Positions 23,250 to 35,701 of a stretch of DNA of 64,000 nucleotides are shown here, piece after piece. The first letter of the stretch is position 1; each line of letters begins with the position of its first letter. The translations under genes and the position numbers were made by a program. The notes below the pieces were generated by a model, which searched no databases, was not told the DNA's origin, and saw nothing but the letters and a program-made list of their open reading frames with translations. The stretch is from Hydractinia symbiolongicarpus (Eukaryota > Cnidaria > Hydrozoa > Anthoathecata > Hydractiniidae). The stretch is taken from NCBI RefSeq assembly GCF_029227915.1, contig NC_079879.1:24868501-24932500 (forward strand). Direction: 5' to 3'.

Positions 23250-26200
23250 GTTTGAGCTTCGGAATTTGTAGTTTGTTGTTCGACCATTACCGACTGTAGA
23301 ACTAACTAACGGTGTGTGATATTTTTCGCTTATCCGGCCCTTTTATTTTCTTGGTCACGTGACAAAGCAAAGTGTACTTTAACTGTATCTTCCAACACCC
23401 GGTTATATGTCTTTAATAAATTCATTAAGCACATTTCAAGAGTATGGATATGCAAACATTAAAAAATGTATAAGATACGCAAATTTAATATAGAAATCGT
23501 CTGGGTAATCATTTGTGGCAGCGAAATATGGGATTAGCTGCCTTGTTTTATATACTTGCCATGACTTAAGGCTGCAGAGCTGGCGAGTTTACCTTTTCAT
23601 GGCACGTTGTTAACTCTACACTTTGCACACATTCAGATGTTAAGAGCGTCCCAAATGGATTGCAATGAGTTAAAATCAGGGAAAGTAGTTGAAACGCCAC
23701 TTCAAAGTAGTAAAATAAGTTGCTATGCAGTTAATTTGGTATTTTACCAGTAAAAGGTCCGAACGGATGCTTTAACATCCATTTAAACAAAAATACTCTT
23801 TTCCATTGTATTTTTTATTGCATCTGAAGGTATTTGTGTTTGGTGTTTGTAATATTATTTTCAAGAAGCAATTGATATGCTAAGATATTATCATGCAAAA
23901 ATAACGGCCAATTTCTTTGTTTGTGGATGTCCAGTTGAACCACCCTAACTTTGAACTTTGCGAAACAAAAAACTTTTTCGACGCTTTAGAATTGTGTCTG
24001 CGTTAGAATAGATCTGTTTTGTGTTTTACATGCCCTATACAGCCTTTTTCACTGTGTTACAACAGTAATGTTGCATGACAAGTCCAGAAGTTGAGTGAGG
24101 TCCAGGCTTCCTTATGAAAGAAAGAAAAGTTCTACTACTTACTGTTATTGCAAGAGAAAGTGTACCAGAGTTTATCAGTGTAGATATAATCACAACATTT
24201 ACAATGATTTTACTACATTAATGTTCATTCAAGATGTAAAAGTTAGAATGCGCGTGCGCAAAATTCGCAAAATATTTTGTAATTTTTACAAGATGGTAGA
24301 CGTCATCGCATGCCCTACAAACATTGTTTCATAAATTGCATGCTCTACTGATTTTAAACAAAAGCTGACTTTCATGACTACAAAGCGTCTGTTTTAATTT
24401 TATAATGTTTAATAACATGTTAGCAAAGACAAAGAAGTTGTTGGTGGCTATGGCCAAAAGCAAGAAAACGAAAGTAGAACAATCTCATTGTCAAGAACGT
24501 GTTTTTTCTGACAAAGGCAAAACGAGCATATAAAATGCCAAAGCTAACATTCTTAAGTTTTCCAAAGACTATTCATAGATGTTTTTATTAATTTCAATCA
24601 CCAGAAGATATCAACCTCTTGGTGCTTACATTTTAAAACTTTATTTTGTTGTTTTTTTCAACTGGATGTAGATAGAGCTAGCTAGAAGCACAATTTGATT
24701 CTTCCACGCTTTGCATCTTTTTAATGCTATCCCTCTGCTCTCCTAGCATCCCATTGTTATTAGAAGTAAAAATGCTCTGTGCAGTTTGAGCATAAACATG
24801 GTAGCCTAAAAGTAAAATAGTCAATAAGGGGTGTATCTGTACACTATGTTGTATAAGAAAGTTACAATTGTTTATCACCAATTTGGACCTTTTCGTATTA
24901 TTCCATTCTTACCTACATTTCGGATTCACGATTCCTAAGAATTGATGAAAACCCTTCCCCCTTTCCTTGAGTGTCGAGAAGACGCTAATAGTGGAAAAGA
25001 AAGGATTTTTGTGGAACCTATTGCCCCTGTAGGCTTTTGTGGCAAAAAATGCTTTCTTTTCCATAATAAGCAGAACACGTTTCTTATATTTTTTACAAAA
25101 CAATGATTTTTACAGAAATTATTCCTGCATTATAGAACTTTTTAGCAAATTAATTTGCTGTTTGCCAAAACCGCTTGAACGAGAACTTAAAAATTCAAAT
25201 GTAAGCATGAAAAATACTTATTGTCAGGGATTTTGCGGAAAAATATGTATAAATGCTTTTTGACTTCGATCTCAATTTTCTTATCAAAATGACTGAATTA
25301 TAGGCGGAAATTTTTCTAATGAAAAAAGACCTGTTATTTTTAGAATGAAGCTTTGCCAGGGTGTATATTTGATTTGAAAAAAAGGAAAATTATACTGATT
25401 TAGTGAATGTAAAAATCAAGGTCTCTAGAAATTGGTTCTTAACACGCTGGAGCGTTTTCTTTAAAGATTTTGAGGTTTTTGAGGCTTAATTTCTTATAAA
25501 AAAATTCTTATAAAAAGAAGGTGTATATTTTTTTCCCCTTTTAGTCAAAATTTAGCCTTGGTCATCTGCGAACATAAATTCTTTACGAGATCTATTAGAC
25601 AATTCTAAATATCAAGTCTGCGCACGTAAACTTATCCAAAAACTTTTGAAATTTTTCTTCCTGCAAAAATTTTGACAATGCAGTACTTCTCAACAAACAC
25701 TTTCCTTTTTACTACAAACATAATCTTGTAGAATTGCTTGTTTTTTTCTCATAACTTCTGACAGCTAATTCAGTTTACATTAAATTCAGCTTAAAATTCC
25801 AGTCATTCATGAAATTATGTCTATGAAATAACTAAAAAAATTCCAGGCAAAATATTTTTATTTAAAAATTTATCCTGTTAAGGTAATATGTTTTGTACCT
25901 GAATGTAAATATTAAAAATCCACTGACATATTTTTTTAGTTCCTTTGTGGCGTCAACAACCTGTTAAAGTGTTGGATTACTCCTTTTATGGTTTCAATCG
26001 TTTGGGATATTTTCTGTTACAAACACAACTATGCATATAATATGGTTCTGATTGGAAGACTTATTCAAATGATTATGTTAATTTACAGTTTATCATTTTT
26101 TGTTTGCTAAATGAAATAAACAAATTTTATTGTAACTTAGATTATTTTAATCTTTGTGTGAGACATTTCTTCATGAGTTGGAAATATGACATTTAACAAT

Positions 26201-27187
26201 TTTTTAACATTAGTTAATTTAGAGGGAAATGGCTGTATTCATTGTTCAAAGCATCCATAAGGCTTATTTGGTCTTTGTTTTTTACAGTTTAAATAACAGC
26301 GAGTTAAATATAATCCTGAAACCGCCACTTGCCTTGAATTGTTCTAAAACATGTTGTTACTACAGCCAAATCCATGGTTTGTGTTCTTCGGTAAAAATCA
26401 ACCCATGTGCCATTGAATTGAAGATAACGCAATTGTGTGGGTACTAATATCAATTTGCTATATCTTTCTAAGGTTTGCTACATTTTTTGTTCTTTCCTAC
26501 CATTTATGGCCACTCCTAATGACCTGCTACTTTAGTACATAAATTTGTCCCCCCCCCCCGCCCCCCTACCGTAAAAAATGCTTAAAAACTTTTAGTAAAA
26601 AATGTAAGCGGAATAATTATTTTTTTGCAGCGGACAGACGAATCCTGTAGCTTTTTAAAATATACATACTTTACTGGGTAAAAAACTTTAGTTTTCCCTT
26701 GAATTTTGTTACAGTATAAGAATTCTGAAAATTTTTCGAATTAGGAACCCTTTTGTTTACGTTGCTACAACAAAAACAAACCCGTGATTTTCGGTACTTA
26801 TACAGCCTTGGCCTCACTAATTATAATAAAATACAAAGTAAATAATATTTTAGCACTATGCCATGTAATTTAACATGATAAATCAGATCTGTCGAGATTA
26901 TGACGTCCTCATCACTACAGAATATTTGGGTTTTAAAATTTTAAGAGTTGGCGTGGTAGATAATCTAATGCGCAGTCCTAATGCGTATTGGATTACCACA
27001 GACAGAAAAAAATCCTATATATGTAAACCTTCTTTCCTTTCTTTGTACGTTACAAAAAATAAAGCGTATATTTGTTTAGATAGATAAATAAAACTAGGCT
27101 AAAATACATCAGGAATATATATCATAAATTGCTAATAAATAAAATTCGATCTACTTCAAAAACCCGTCATATTAATAGACTTTTGTA
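23250..27187. other. non-coding stretch
   Basis: Roughly 4 kb with no supported gene. Points seen: a C-tract at about 26549-26566; an imperfect inverted repeat near 26957-26998 (gtggtagataatctaatgcg mirrored by gcgtattggattaccac). The short frames at 24095, 24909, 25039, 26229 and 26875 have no domain. Confidence 0.5.
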
Positions 27188-28687
27188 TCAAATTTTGTTG
27201 TTCGGTTCGTTACAAAACAGTTTGTCTTGTTGCCAAATAACTTTGATATTCGTCATTGACTTCCTTCTCATCAGAAAATAGACCAAATTAAAGGTAACGA
27301 CAATAACTAACGTGAAAGATAAAATATGAACCCAAGGCATCAGTAGCGGTGTCGTAAAAGCAGGAATTACCGTGGCAATCATCCCTAGCGAAGACCTGAA
27401 TCCATGTGCGAAACTTTGAATACTGGGAGGTACTTTCTTTGCTAACATACTTGTCAGGAATACTTCGTTTGGAAACCAAATGAACGTAAACCCGATAACA
27501 AAAACAGCCATCAACCACATATCTCTCGTGTAGTTCCGCACTAACACCTTAAGTTCAAATATAATACAAAAGCAGATCAAAGTGCAAAATATGCTAAACA
27601 AGCAAGCATAATATTCCCTTTTATCTGTTGTGCAGAGCTTTGAAAATGTATACAGAAACACAAAAAACGGGACAGCAGTCAAAACAATCGTAATGGTTAG
27701 TGCAAGTTGACTCCATTGTAATAAATCATAAATTATCAATGGCAAAAGGATATCCAAGCTATAATTGCTGTATAAAGATATGAAGGACGTAACATATATC
27801 AACAAAGTATCTTTATTTGTTAATAAAAGATAGAAAACTTGCGTTGCTGTTAAATCTACCGCAAAATCAGATTGATTGTTTTCATCCTCAAAGGTTTTGT
27901 CATCCTTGTATAAAAATGCTTCCTCGGCATTAGTTTTTTTTTCATTTACTTTCTCTCCTGGCATGTTTTTTTCAACAAACTGTAAGTCAAGCGGTTTGTT
28001 TGGCAGTAAGAGCATTGAAATTACCATTGCAATGAACGATAAAACAGAGACAAATATGCCAATAAAATTCAAGTAATTGACAACAAAATATCCTATTGTG
28101 ATATTAATTCCTTTAAACAATACTCCAAAAACCGGACCGCTGGTAAATCCTATGCTAAACGCTGCAGAAATAATCCAAATTGCTTTCGTACCATCTTTTC
28201 GGTTATGTAAACGAACCAACTCGCCAGCAGAAACACCCATAAATGAATCCCCAATACCAGCGAGAAATCTTCCAACTATTAAAAACGCTGGATGGAGATA
28301 TATGGTATAGAGGAGGTTGCCAATTAGCATTAACAATAAAACCAGAATGACATACATTTTCAAATTTCTTGTTCGATCAACAAAGCGACCAGAAAAAGTT
28401 CCAACGAGAATTGAACTTAAAGAGAATGCTCCAAGTGTTGCAGAATAATACATATTTGGATTGTCCACTTGCACCAAATCCTTAAGATAGGGAACCATAG
28501 TGGACATAATGATACTGTAATCCAGTCCTGCAAGAAATATTATAATGACGCAAACAATGACGGTGTGTTTACGTTGTCTTCGCCATTTCTCGTGCGCTGT
28601 TTCTTCCATATTTATTTTGTAAAATGACATTTCTGAATGATAAAAAGAACTTTCTTCGTCTTTATTATAACTTACTAGCCTCACCAA
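27188..28687 (-). CDS. MFS transporter, MFSD8/CLN7-like, single exon
   Basis: The 499-aa open frame is uninterrupted and has the layout of a major facilitator superfamily carrier: a charged cytosolic N-terminus (1-40, with KWRRQRKH), six membrane segments to about residue 230, a hydrophilic central loop (about 230-280, Lys/Glu/Asp-rich) and six more to about 475. The MFS motif-A loop between segments 2 and 3 reads GRFVDRTRNLK (100-110). The first half also holds GRFLAGIGDSFMG and FTSGPVFGVLF, typical of the MFSD8-like group, whose members are lysosomal or endosomal carriers of uncertain substrate. I chose the first Met; Met20 and Met27 are alternatives. No intron is needed, which may mean an old retrocopy. 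A decayed relative in the same orientation lies at 49230-50470. Confidence 0.88.
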   Translation of the reverse strand: MVRLVSYNKDEESSFYHSEMSFYKINMEETAHEKWRRQRKHTVIVCVIIIFLAGLDYSIIMSTMVPYLKDLVQVDNPNMYYSATLGAFSLSSILVGTFSGRFVDRTRNLKMYVILVLLLMLIGNLLYTIYLHPAFLIVGRFLAGIGDSFMGVSAGELVRLHNRKDGTKAIWIISAAFSIGFTSGPVFGVLFKGINITIGYFVVNYLNFIGIFVSVLSFIAMVISMLLLPNKPLDLQFVEKNMPGEKVNEKKTNAEEAFLYKDDKTFEDENNQSDFAVDLTATQVFYLLLTNKDTLLIYVTSFISLYSNYSLDILLPLIIYDLLQWSQLALTITIVLTAVPFFVFLYTFSKLCTTDKREYYACLFSIFCTLICFCIIFELKVLVRNYTRDMWLMAVFVIGFTFIWFPNEVFLTSMLAKKVPPSIQSFAHGFRSSLGMIATVIPAFTTPLLMPWVHILSFTLVIVVTFNLVYFLMRRKSMTNIKVIWQQDKLFCNEPNNKI

Positions 28688-29559
28688 TTTAAATTTACCT
28701 GATAATAAAAGAAAATATGATCCTAATTAAAACAATTATAAAACATCGTTAAAACACTTAAAGATACCAAGACTTCTTTATATGGCTTTTTATTACTTTA
28801 ATCCATTCCATCGGTTAAGCCTGGTTCTCACGAACATAAATTGTTGCAGTCGTCTCTAGCATGATGTTGCATAAAACACACTGCTGTCGCGCCTCCTGTA
28901 TGCAAGTATAATTAAATCTATGTAAAGAGAGATTATTACATGGCTCTTTTGATATGCCTGTCAAAGTAGATGTCTAATCATGGTCAAATAATGTTTATTT
29001 TACGGTGCATACCATAGTGTATAATGCCTTATGAGCGAAAAAAAAATGATTTTTATCATATCAACCCGTGAATACATGGAGGAGAAATGTGTGAAGTAAT
29101 TTATTCAAACACTTAGATTACAGATTATATATTTTTCGTACAGCAAGAAAAAAATACTTCAGCCTATGCGCCACGGTGCCGCATTTTAAGATTTCTACTG
29201 CATGGTCAATTATGCTGCATGGCATGAAAGAAAAGAGAGCGAAAAATCGCAGTGCTACAGTGCAATAATGCTCGCGCGTGTAAAGGAACAAAATTTGCAT
29301 TGCATGCGCAAAAAAAATCGCACAGTACCCCCAGGGCTTTAGTGGAAACGTATGGAATATTTACACCTTAATTTTAGTACATATAATAAAGACGAAAACT
29401 TCTGACAATACCCAGGAGACGTTACTCTTGATTCTTATATTTCTGTTTCTTATAATTTTTTTTATTATTGTTTTAAATAATGTTTTTACAGGATGGCCTA
29501 TTCAGTATAATATATAAAAATATATTCTTTACTGCTATTAATTAGGGTCCTTCTTGGAA
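28688..29559. other. upstream region of the MFS gene
   Basis: Likely promoter side of the MFS gene, but I see no clear TATA box and no repeat family. The minus-strand frame at 29300-29118 is not supported. Confidence 0.35.
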
Positions 29560-29611
29560 AAAAATCAATATATATTATTTTATTTAACAAAACAACTACG
29601 CATGCAACTAT

Positions 29612-29640
29612 ACGTTTCACGTCTTCACGATCATCAGGTG
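29612..29640 (-). ncRNA. hammerhead ribozyme core in Penelope terminal repeat
   Basis: The minus strand reads CTGATGA, a short stem-loop (CGT GAAG ACG), then GAAA. This is the conserved hammerhead core order. It sits just after the endonuclease end, where Penelope-like elements carry such ribozymes. The cleavage-site side (UH and stem I partner) is not resolved, so activity is unknown. Confidence 0.55.
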
Positions 29641-29751
29641 TACGACTACAATGTCAATACAACTTACTTCTTATATAGTGATTACAATTTTCTATATAAA
29701 TCCCTAAACACTAATCGTTACTTTTCCAATTGCTTAGAAGGAATTTGTTCT

Positions 29752-30570
29752 CGTGCGGCATTTTAACGTCAGTTCATTTCTTTTGTTTAACTAGTTGTTC
29801 AAAGTATTCGTAGGTATAATCAATTTTGCCATTAAACATAAAATGCATCGTTTCGTGATTTTGGTATACGGTGGTACGTGTTTATTGATTGACCAATGTG
29901 TCTCTGGTGTTAAAATAACTTTTTTCAATTCGCATAGATACTTGGAAAGTGCAGTTTTATTCGCGTATTTTACATGTTTCAATAACATGGAGTGGTTTCT
30001 GTATTTTACTTTTCAACTTCCTTTCGCTGTTCCAATGTATGTCTTTGTTTCTTTACTTTTCGAGAATGACGTCACAACGGTAAACAACACTCTTCGCGTT
30101 ACATCTCCCTGCCATGGGACAGTTCCTTTTGTCTCTGCAACTGCTCGGATACGTCACTGGTTTCGTCTGTGTGCGTAACTTTTGAATTATGATCTTTTAC
30201 TATTTTTGTCACGTTACTGGTGCAACCATAGCTTACTTCTACTATGTTGTGGTTTAGGATTTTGTGAAGTTTGTTTCCCTTTGGGAAGTGCTTGTCAACA
30301 GTAACGGCTTCGTTCGAATGTTTCCGCCTCGTTAAAGATTGTTTCGTTGGATGAATATTGAGATAGTCCAACTGATATCGATTGGGGGAGCTGTTTCAGA
30401 ATGTTAGGTGGATGGTTTGAATTTGTGTTTATGTATGGAATAGTGTCGTTTGGTTTTATGTACGGCTTGAATGTTTCGGTTTCCAAATTCAATGCAGCAA
30501 CAAGGAAATTAATTGTATCCACATTTATGACAATTTTGATACTGAAACCGATATCTTTGTATATATTCAC
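29752..30570 (-). pseudogene. Penelope-like RT end plus GIY-YIG endonuclease, frameshifted
   Basis: Frame 30570-30295 carries the conserved RT end: FKPYIKPNDTIPYINTNSNH followed by PPNILKQLP. Frame 30371-30099 continues with VDKHFPKGNKLHKILNHN and VSYGC. Next, in another frame, comes a Cys-rich block (RNCPMAGRCNAKSVVYRCDV) that contains the first half of the GIY-YIG motif, then KTYIG after a frameshift. Frame 29988-29791 has NKTALSKYLCELKK and KRCILCLMAKL, the endonuclease C-terminus. LNKRNELTLKCR ends it near 29755. At least four frame changes: dead. Confidence 0.87.
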
Positions 30571-30998
30571 ATGATCTCAAATAGAACTAAAAATAACACA
30601 AAAACACGAGAAAAACGTTAACAACAGGCAAAATTCTTTTTCCTCCAACTTTGTTTACATATTAGCTACCTATCTATACGGTTTCTTCTGGAAAAAAGAC
30701 GAAGTCAATCCCCTCTGGCTCGGAATAACAGGTTTTTATCCTGCGATCAGTAGAAGACTCAAATGTGTAATCTCAGCAAGGGAAAAAGTCTTAAAATAAG
30801 AAGATTTTTTTTTTTTGAAAATTATGTTTTCATTAAGAAGTATAGACGGAAAGTCCTTAAGAAAATTGTTGTTATTATAACCTGAGTTGTGTTGTAATTA
30901 TATAATATTGGGTATACTAGGAATTGTAAATACGTACGAATACCGAAGATGACTCCACTTACTAAATCTTATTTATTATAAATCTCGAAAAGCTCACG

Positions 30999-31272
30999 TA
31001 AGCAAGTAAGTAAGTAAGTAACGGGAAGTTTTACCGTCCTTGGGGATTCCATCCTAACGGTTGGCTCTTCCTCTCCTCCGACTGTAACTATGTTACATTA
31101 CCGCCATATATACATATAGCATTGCTCTAACTTACTTGCCTGCCACACAAGCCGGTTGTAGATGGCACTAAATGGGCTGACAACACTGCAATTGAAGTCC
31201 GGAGTGGAGACTCGAACCTGAAACCTTATAATTACAAGTCGAATGCGCTACCACTTCATCAATACGTAGCCA
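30999..31272 (-). mobile_element. tRNA-derived SINE with (TTAC)n tail
   Basis: On the minus strand the head (31272-31195) resembles a tRNA, with an A-box-like TGATGAAGTGG, an anticodon-region TTGTAA, and B-box GGTTCGAGTCT at about 31220-31210. A body of about 170 bp follows and the copy ends in a (TTAC)n microsatellite (31022-31003). Head, body and simple-repeat tail together make a SINE. The T-stem is degraded, as expected for an old copy. Confidence 0.65.
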
Positions 31273-31904
31273 ATAAGGCTCTCATTTTCGGTTAAACATA
31301 GTGAATAAGAAAATGATTATAAATATCAGTTAGTGTAGTATTACTGACGTGAGCTAGCACTCCTCCGCTGCTATTTTTTAAAGTAAGTTTTTATGTAAAT
31401 AAACATGACGTAGTTCTTTACGTGTCACGTACCTAATTTCCAATAGACCTTTATACTGATAGTGCTACGTTTAAATTTATGAACTTGCAATGCAGTATGG
31501 GAAAAACAAGCTATTTAAAATGAAAACAAACCTTGAACAAAGGTGACACTTCTGTTACCTAAAGTGTTATCCTGCGTTTTCAATTGATCATTAATTACTG
31601 TTAGGGGAAGTAATTATCTCTAACCGATTTGAGGCATATAACAATGCTTGCAAATATTCCAAAATATGTCATTAAGTCGCACAACCAAAGAGATATTGGT
31701 CTTAGTTGTATACTAAACAGAGCGGATATTTGCTTGTAGTTAATAGTTGCTCACAAAGCCAAACCTTTTCCTTCTAGGTCAAAGTTACATCGCCTGAATA
31801 AGCAGAAATACATTTTGAAAGATTATATGATGTACTAAGACTTGGTTTTGTTATATCTTCTGCGGATGTGGGCATATCTACATTTATATGATGTATTAAG
31901 CCTC

Positions 31905-32265
31905 GGCTTTCTTATATCTCCTGTGACTGTGAGGTTTCGGCTTTCAAGATCTGTTTTGATTTACCTCTTGTTGTTACAACAATGTACAAGATCGAGTACA
32001 GTAAGTCAGATACCTCAAACCCCTGATAGACCGAGAAAATTTAATAAGTTGGAATTTAAATAAATTACGAAAATATTGAGATTTTTTTAACTTAAACAGA
32101 AGTATGTATAAACTTTGTAGTGTCTGTTACAAATGTACCTAAAAAATAACTCGCAGAGATTTTACTTCATTAATTACATGAGATATAATATCCTACCAAT
32201 GATGGGTGTTTCAACAACAGTTTCAATTTAGTTGCCACTATCAACCATTACGACATTTTAAAGAC
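31905..32265. repeat. dispersed repeat, copy 2 (pair with 9515-9862)
   Basis: Second copy of the repeat at 9515-9862. A partial extra copy of its first 50 bp lies just upstream (about 31835-31900), so the start is locally duplicated. Similarity to the first copy stops where the SINE starts. Confidence 0.75.
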
Positions 32266-32445
32266 TGCTGGTCTCCTGGTAGAGCATTTGCCTCCAGTGC
32301 GGAAGGTCTTGGGTTTAAACCCCGACTGAGTCATGCCAGAGACTATAAAAATGTGAATCAATCCCTTCTGCTTAACGTTCAGCATGAGAATAGGGTTAAA
32401 ATGTTAGGCAGTTTTCTAGTTGAGCGGTTGTTGTGCTAGCACGCC
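32265..32445 (+). mobile_element. tRNA-derived SINE (GGTAGAGCA type)
   Basis: A tRNA-like head has A box TGGTCTCCTGGTAGAGCA (32269-32286) and a strong B box around GGGTTTAAACCCC (32311-32323). The body starts gtcatgccagagactataaa, and the copy ends near a T-rich tract at 32446. It resembles SINEs common in cnidarians and other marine invertebrates, from memory. It adjoins the end of the 31905-32265 repeat. Confidence 0.65.
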
Positions 32446-32672
32446 TTTTTTTTCACTTTTTCACAACATTCGTTGGAATGGCATTGAAACCTATCGTTTT
32501 AATATATTAAAGATTATATTAGGATTTAATTATTTCATTTGTTCTTGTTTAAATCATTTTTAATTACACAAGAATAAATGAAGACAAGTTTAATTATTTT
32601 GTTGTTTATCGTCTTTTCGATATTTTTTGTTTTGCTATGATCTTTTGCACCTTCTGTTAAGGCCCAAATAGT

Positions 32673-33332
32673 GCTTTTACTAAAAGTAGGAACCAGCAGT
32701 AACCAGCAGTATTTTGAAGTAACCACCACAGAACCACCAGTATTTCGAAGTAACCACCAGAGAATCACCAGTATTTTGAAGTAACCAACGGAGAACCAGC
32801 AGTTTTTTTAAGTAACCACAAGAGAACGCTCAGTTAAATAGATAAAATGAAATGTTTATGTCTGGTGTGACTAGGGCTTTATGCAACAGTTGAGAAAGAA
32901 GGCTTTCAAAACCACACCCGAGAATTAACAAAAACAAAATTAATATTTTAAATAACGAACTAATATCTGAATTGTAAACAAAATATAACGAAAAACACTA
33001 TACGGGGGAGAGTCCAAATCGAGACGTTGTTTACTTGTGGTAGAGATCAAAGTTCGAATGAATTGAATGAATTAATAAACTGCACATTTTAAAGTCATCG
33101 AGTGTGAGAGATGCCTCTACTGCCATTGCATCCACTGTTGAAGAATCCATATCAAATTTTAGTTTATTTTTTCGCAGCGGTTACACACTTCCTTCAACGC
33201 TTCCTAAAACATTCCGCTTAATCTGATTATGTATTTGAAGGATTTTCATTTTGCAATTCGTGTATTGTAAAGCAAATAAAACGCTAAAAAGGAGACATTT
33301 TTTTCTTTTGGTAGACAAAGTAAAGTTCGAAT
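32673..33332. repeat. left arm of 2.7-kb foldback region
   Basis: The outer end reads gcttttactaaaagtagg and is followed by about four 31-bp tandem units (core aaccaccagtatttcgaagt, 32690-32825). Then come about 500 bp that are mirrored, with moderate divergence, in the right arm (34657-35406). The match runs inward to ggtagacaaagtaaagttcg. Confidence 0.75.
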
Positions 33333-34656
33333 AGCGTAATTTTTCCCACCTTAACTACTCCGATTTCCCGGTGGTAAGAAAAGTTACGATGGGTCTCCTG
33401 GCTAGGTTTTCTGTTCAAGTAAAAAAATTATGCGTTCGATATAACCGTTTTTTCGTTGAAACGTGTTACATTTTATTTCAAAGGATGAACTTTAATCCTG
33501 AAAAAACTATTTTCGTTCTGTTCTTCTTGTTTCCATTATTGGCTTTAGGCGAATTACATAAATAAATACTTAACTCTTGTGGTGCGGATCCCGTATATAT
33601 ACGGGATAGCCACGGGCGTTTTACAGGCCCGCCCAGCTACGTCACAAGCAATTTCAACAAACTGGTTTTGCTCAGATCTGGTAGTAAGACCAAAACACTG
33701 CCCTTTGAAAAGAAAGTCGGAGTCTAAGAGCGCTTTGTTGTGAAATTTCGGCCCTACAAAATCAATAATTTATTCCAAAAATCTCTCCGCAAATATTGCT
33801 AAGTCCGAGATTGTTGGTCATGTTACGGGCCATCAAAGCAGCGAAAATCACCCAAGCACAGTTTTGTGTCACGGCACACCTACTTATCGTGCGCACAATG
33901 CATCTAGTTCCTTTTTGTTCTTGAGTTATTTTGAGTCAATTGAAGTAGGAATAAAAGTTGTGCCAAAAAGCCCAATTTTGACACAACTTTTATTAAACGG
34001 ACCGGGTTGGTTAATTCTGCGAATTTTATTTATATTTTCGAAAATTAATCTTCGCGTAATCCATTTATTGAACCTCGCGAAAACAACATAAAAGTAGCTG
34101 GTTAGCAAGAGCAAAGTATAAAGAAAGCCCTGGGAACTAGGTGCCCTTTTATTTATATTTGGTAGTTTAAGGTCATGAAGTGTTGTGCATAAAAATCCCA
34201 ACACCTTTGCGCCGCGGTTGCTGCCTTATCTGGAGTAAATTAATAATAACTGCTGGTTCTCTTGTGGTTACTTAAAAAAACAGCTGGTTTCTCTGTATGT
34301 ATACACAAATATTAAATCAATTTAAGAATTGTTTAATTATTGATCAAAATTTTTGCGTGTATTTTTTTTCAACAACATTCCGACAAATAAATTTTTTTGA
34401 AAATTAATCTACAAAATTGTTCCGTCTATTTGGGCGTAGATACTAAAAGTAGGAACCAACAGTAACCAACAGTAACCAGCAGTATTTCGAAATAACCACC
34501 AGAAAACCACCAGTATTATGAAGTAACCACCAGAGAACCAGCTGTTGTTTTAAGTAAGAAAGCATATTTTTTTTTTTACTTGAACACAAACCACGTGAGA
34601 AAAACAAACGTATACTTTCTGCCGGATGCAACGATGTTTCTCCACAACATTAATTC
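33333..34656. other. centre of the foldback region with nested termini
   Basis: No gene. It contains a 20-bp perfect palindrome (atcccgtatatatacgggat, 33588-33607), a 13-bp inverted repeat around 33949-33996, an inverse-oriented group of the 31-bp units near 34238-34295, and a second left terminus (tactaaaagtaggaacc) with forward units at 34441-34560. The second terminus suggests a smaller element, 34437-35406, nested in or next to the larger one. Confidence 0.55.
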
Positions 34657-35406
34657 ATTCAAACTTTACTTTGTCTACCAAAAGAAAAAAATATATCGTT
34701 CTGGACCCTCCTCCGTAAAGCGTATAGCATTATATTGGTTTACAATACACGAATTGCAAAATAAAAATCTTTCCATCAAACACATAATCTGATTAAGCGG
34801 AATAATTATTTTTAGAAAGCATTAAAGGAAGTGTGTAATCGCTGCGTAAAATAAACCAATATTTGATATGGATTCCTCAAAAGTGGATACACTGGCAGTA
34901 GAGGTATCTCTTACGCTCGTTGACTTCAAACTGTACAGTTTATTAATTCATTTAATTCATTCGAACTTCAACTTCTACCACAAGAAAACAATGTCTCGTT
35001 CGGAACTCTTCTCCCTATAGTGTTTTTCAATATATTTGGTTTACTATTCAGACATTAGTTAGTTATTTAAAATATTAATTTTGTTTTTCTTAATTCTCCA
35101 GTGTGGTTTTAAAAGCCTTCTGTCTTAACTGTTGCATAAAGCCCGAGTCACATCAGACATAAACATTTCAGAAAATGGGTCATAAACTGTTGTGTGCATT
35201 ATAAAATGTTTTACATTCGAAGCGGTAATTGCGATTATTTCGTTTTTTCTATTTAACTGGTCGTTCTCTTGTGGTCACTTTAAAAAAACTGCTGGTTCTC
35301 CGTTGCTTACTACAAAATGCAGGTGGTTCTCTGGTAATTACTTCATAATATTGCTGGTTCCTGTTGGTTCTGTTGGTTACTGCTCGTTCCTACTTTTAGT
35401 AAAAGC
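34657..35406. repeat. right arm of 2.7-kb foldback region
   Basis: Inverse of the left arm (32673-33332). It ends with inverse-oriented 31-bp units (gctggttctctggtaattac…, about 35262-35390) and the terminus cctacttttagtaaaagc. No coding sequence. Confidence 0.75.
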
Positions 35407-35701
35407 AAAAAAAAGTTAAAAAAAAGAACTGTATTGGTGAAGTATTGGCTCCCTCACAAAAATGAAAGGGAAGCATATAATACAATTCTGAACGAATTAA
35501 AATTGGCGTATTTTGATACGATCTAAACGTACTTGGTAATAAAAAATTAACCGACATAATTTTCAGTCGCGTTTCTCTTCACTACTAATAAAACTCTCTT
35601 TTACGTGCATAAAAACATTCAAAATGAATGAAAATTCGAGCGTGAGTTTCGAAATGAAATGAGCAGATGGCTCTTTTCTTGGAAATAATATTGTTCTGTT
35701 A

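Larger units (their letters stand above)
29560..30580 (-). mobile_element. Penelope-like element, 5'-truncated remnant
   Basis: Minus-strand blocks appear in the order expected of a Penelope-like retroelement: the end of the reverse transcriptase, the linker, the GIY-YIG endonuclease, then a hammerhead core in the terminal repeat at about 29612-29640. All the coding blocks are frameshifted. Plus-strand frames at 29554-29766 and 29795-30178 are shadows. Confidence 0.85.

Noticed and set aside
33864-34204. Frames on both strands inside the foldback centre
   Set aside because: They lie within repeat DNA with internal inverted repeats and carry no domain.
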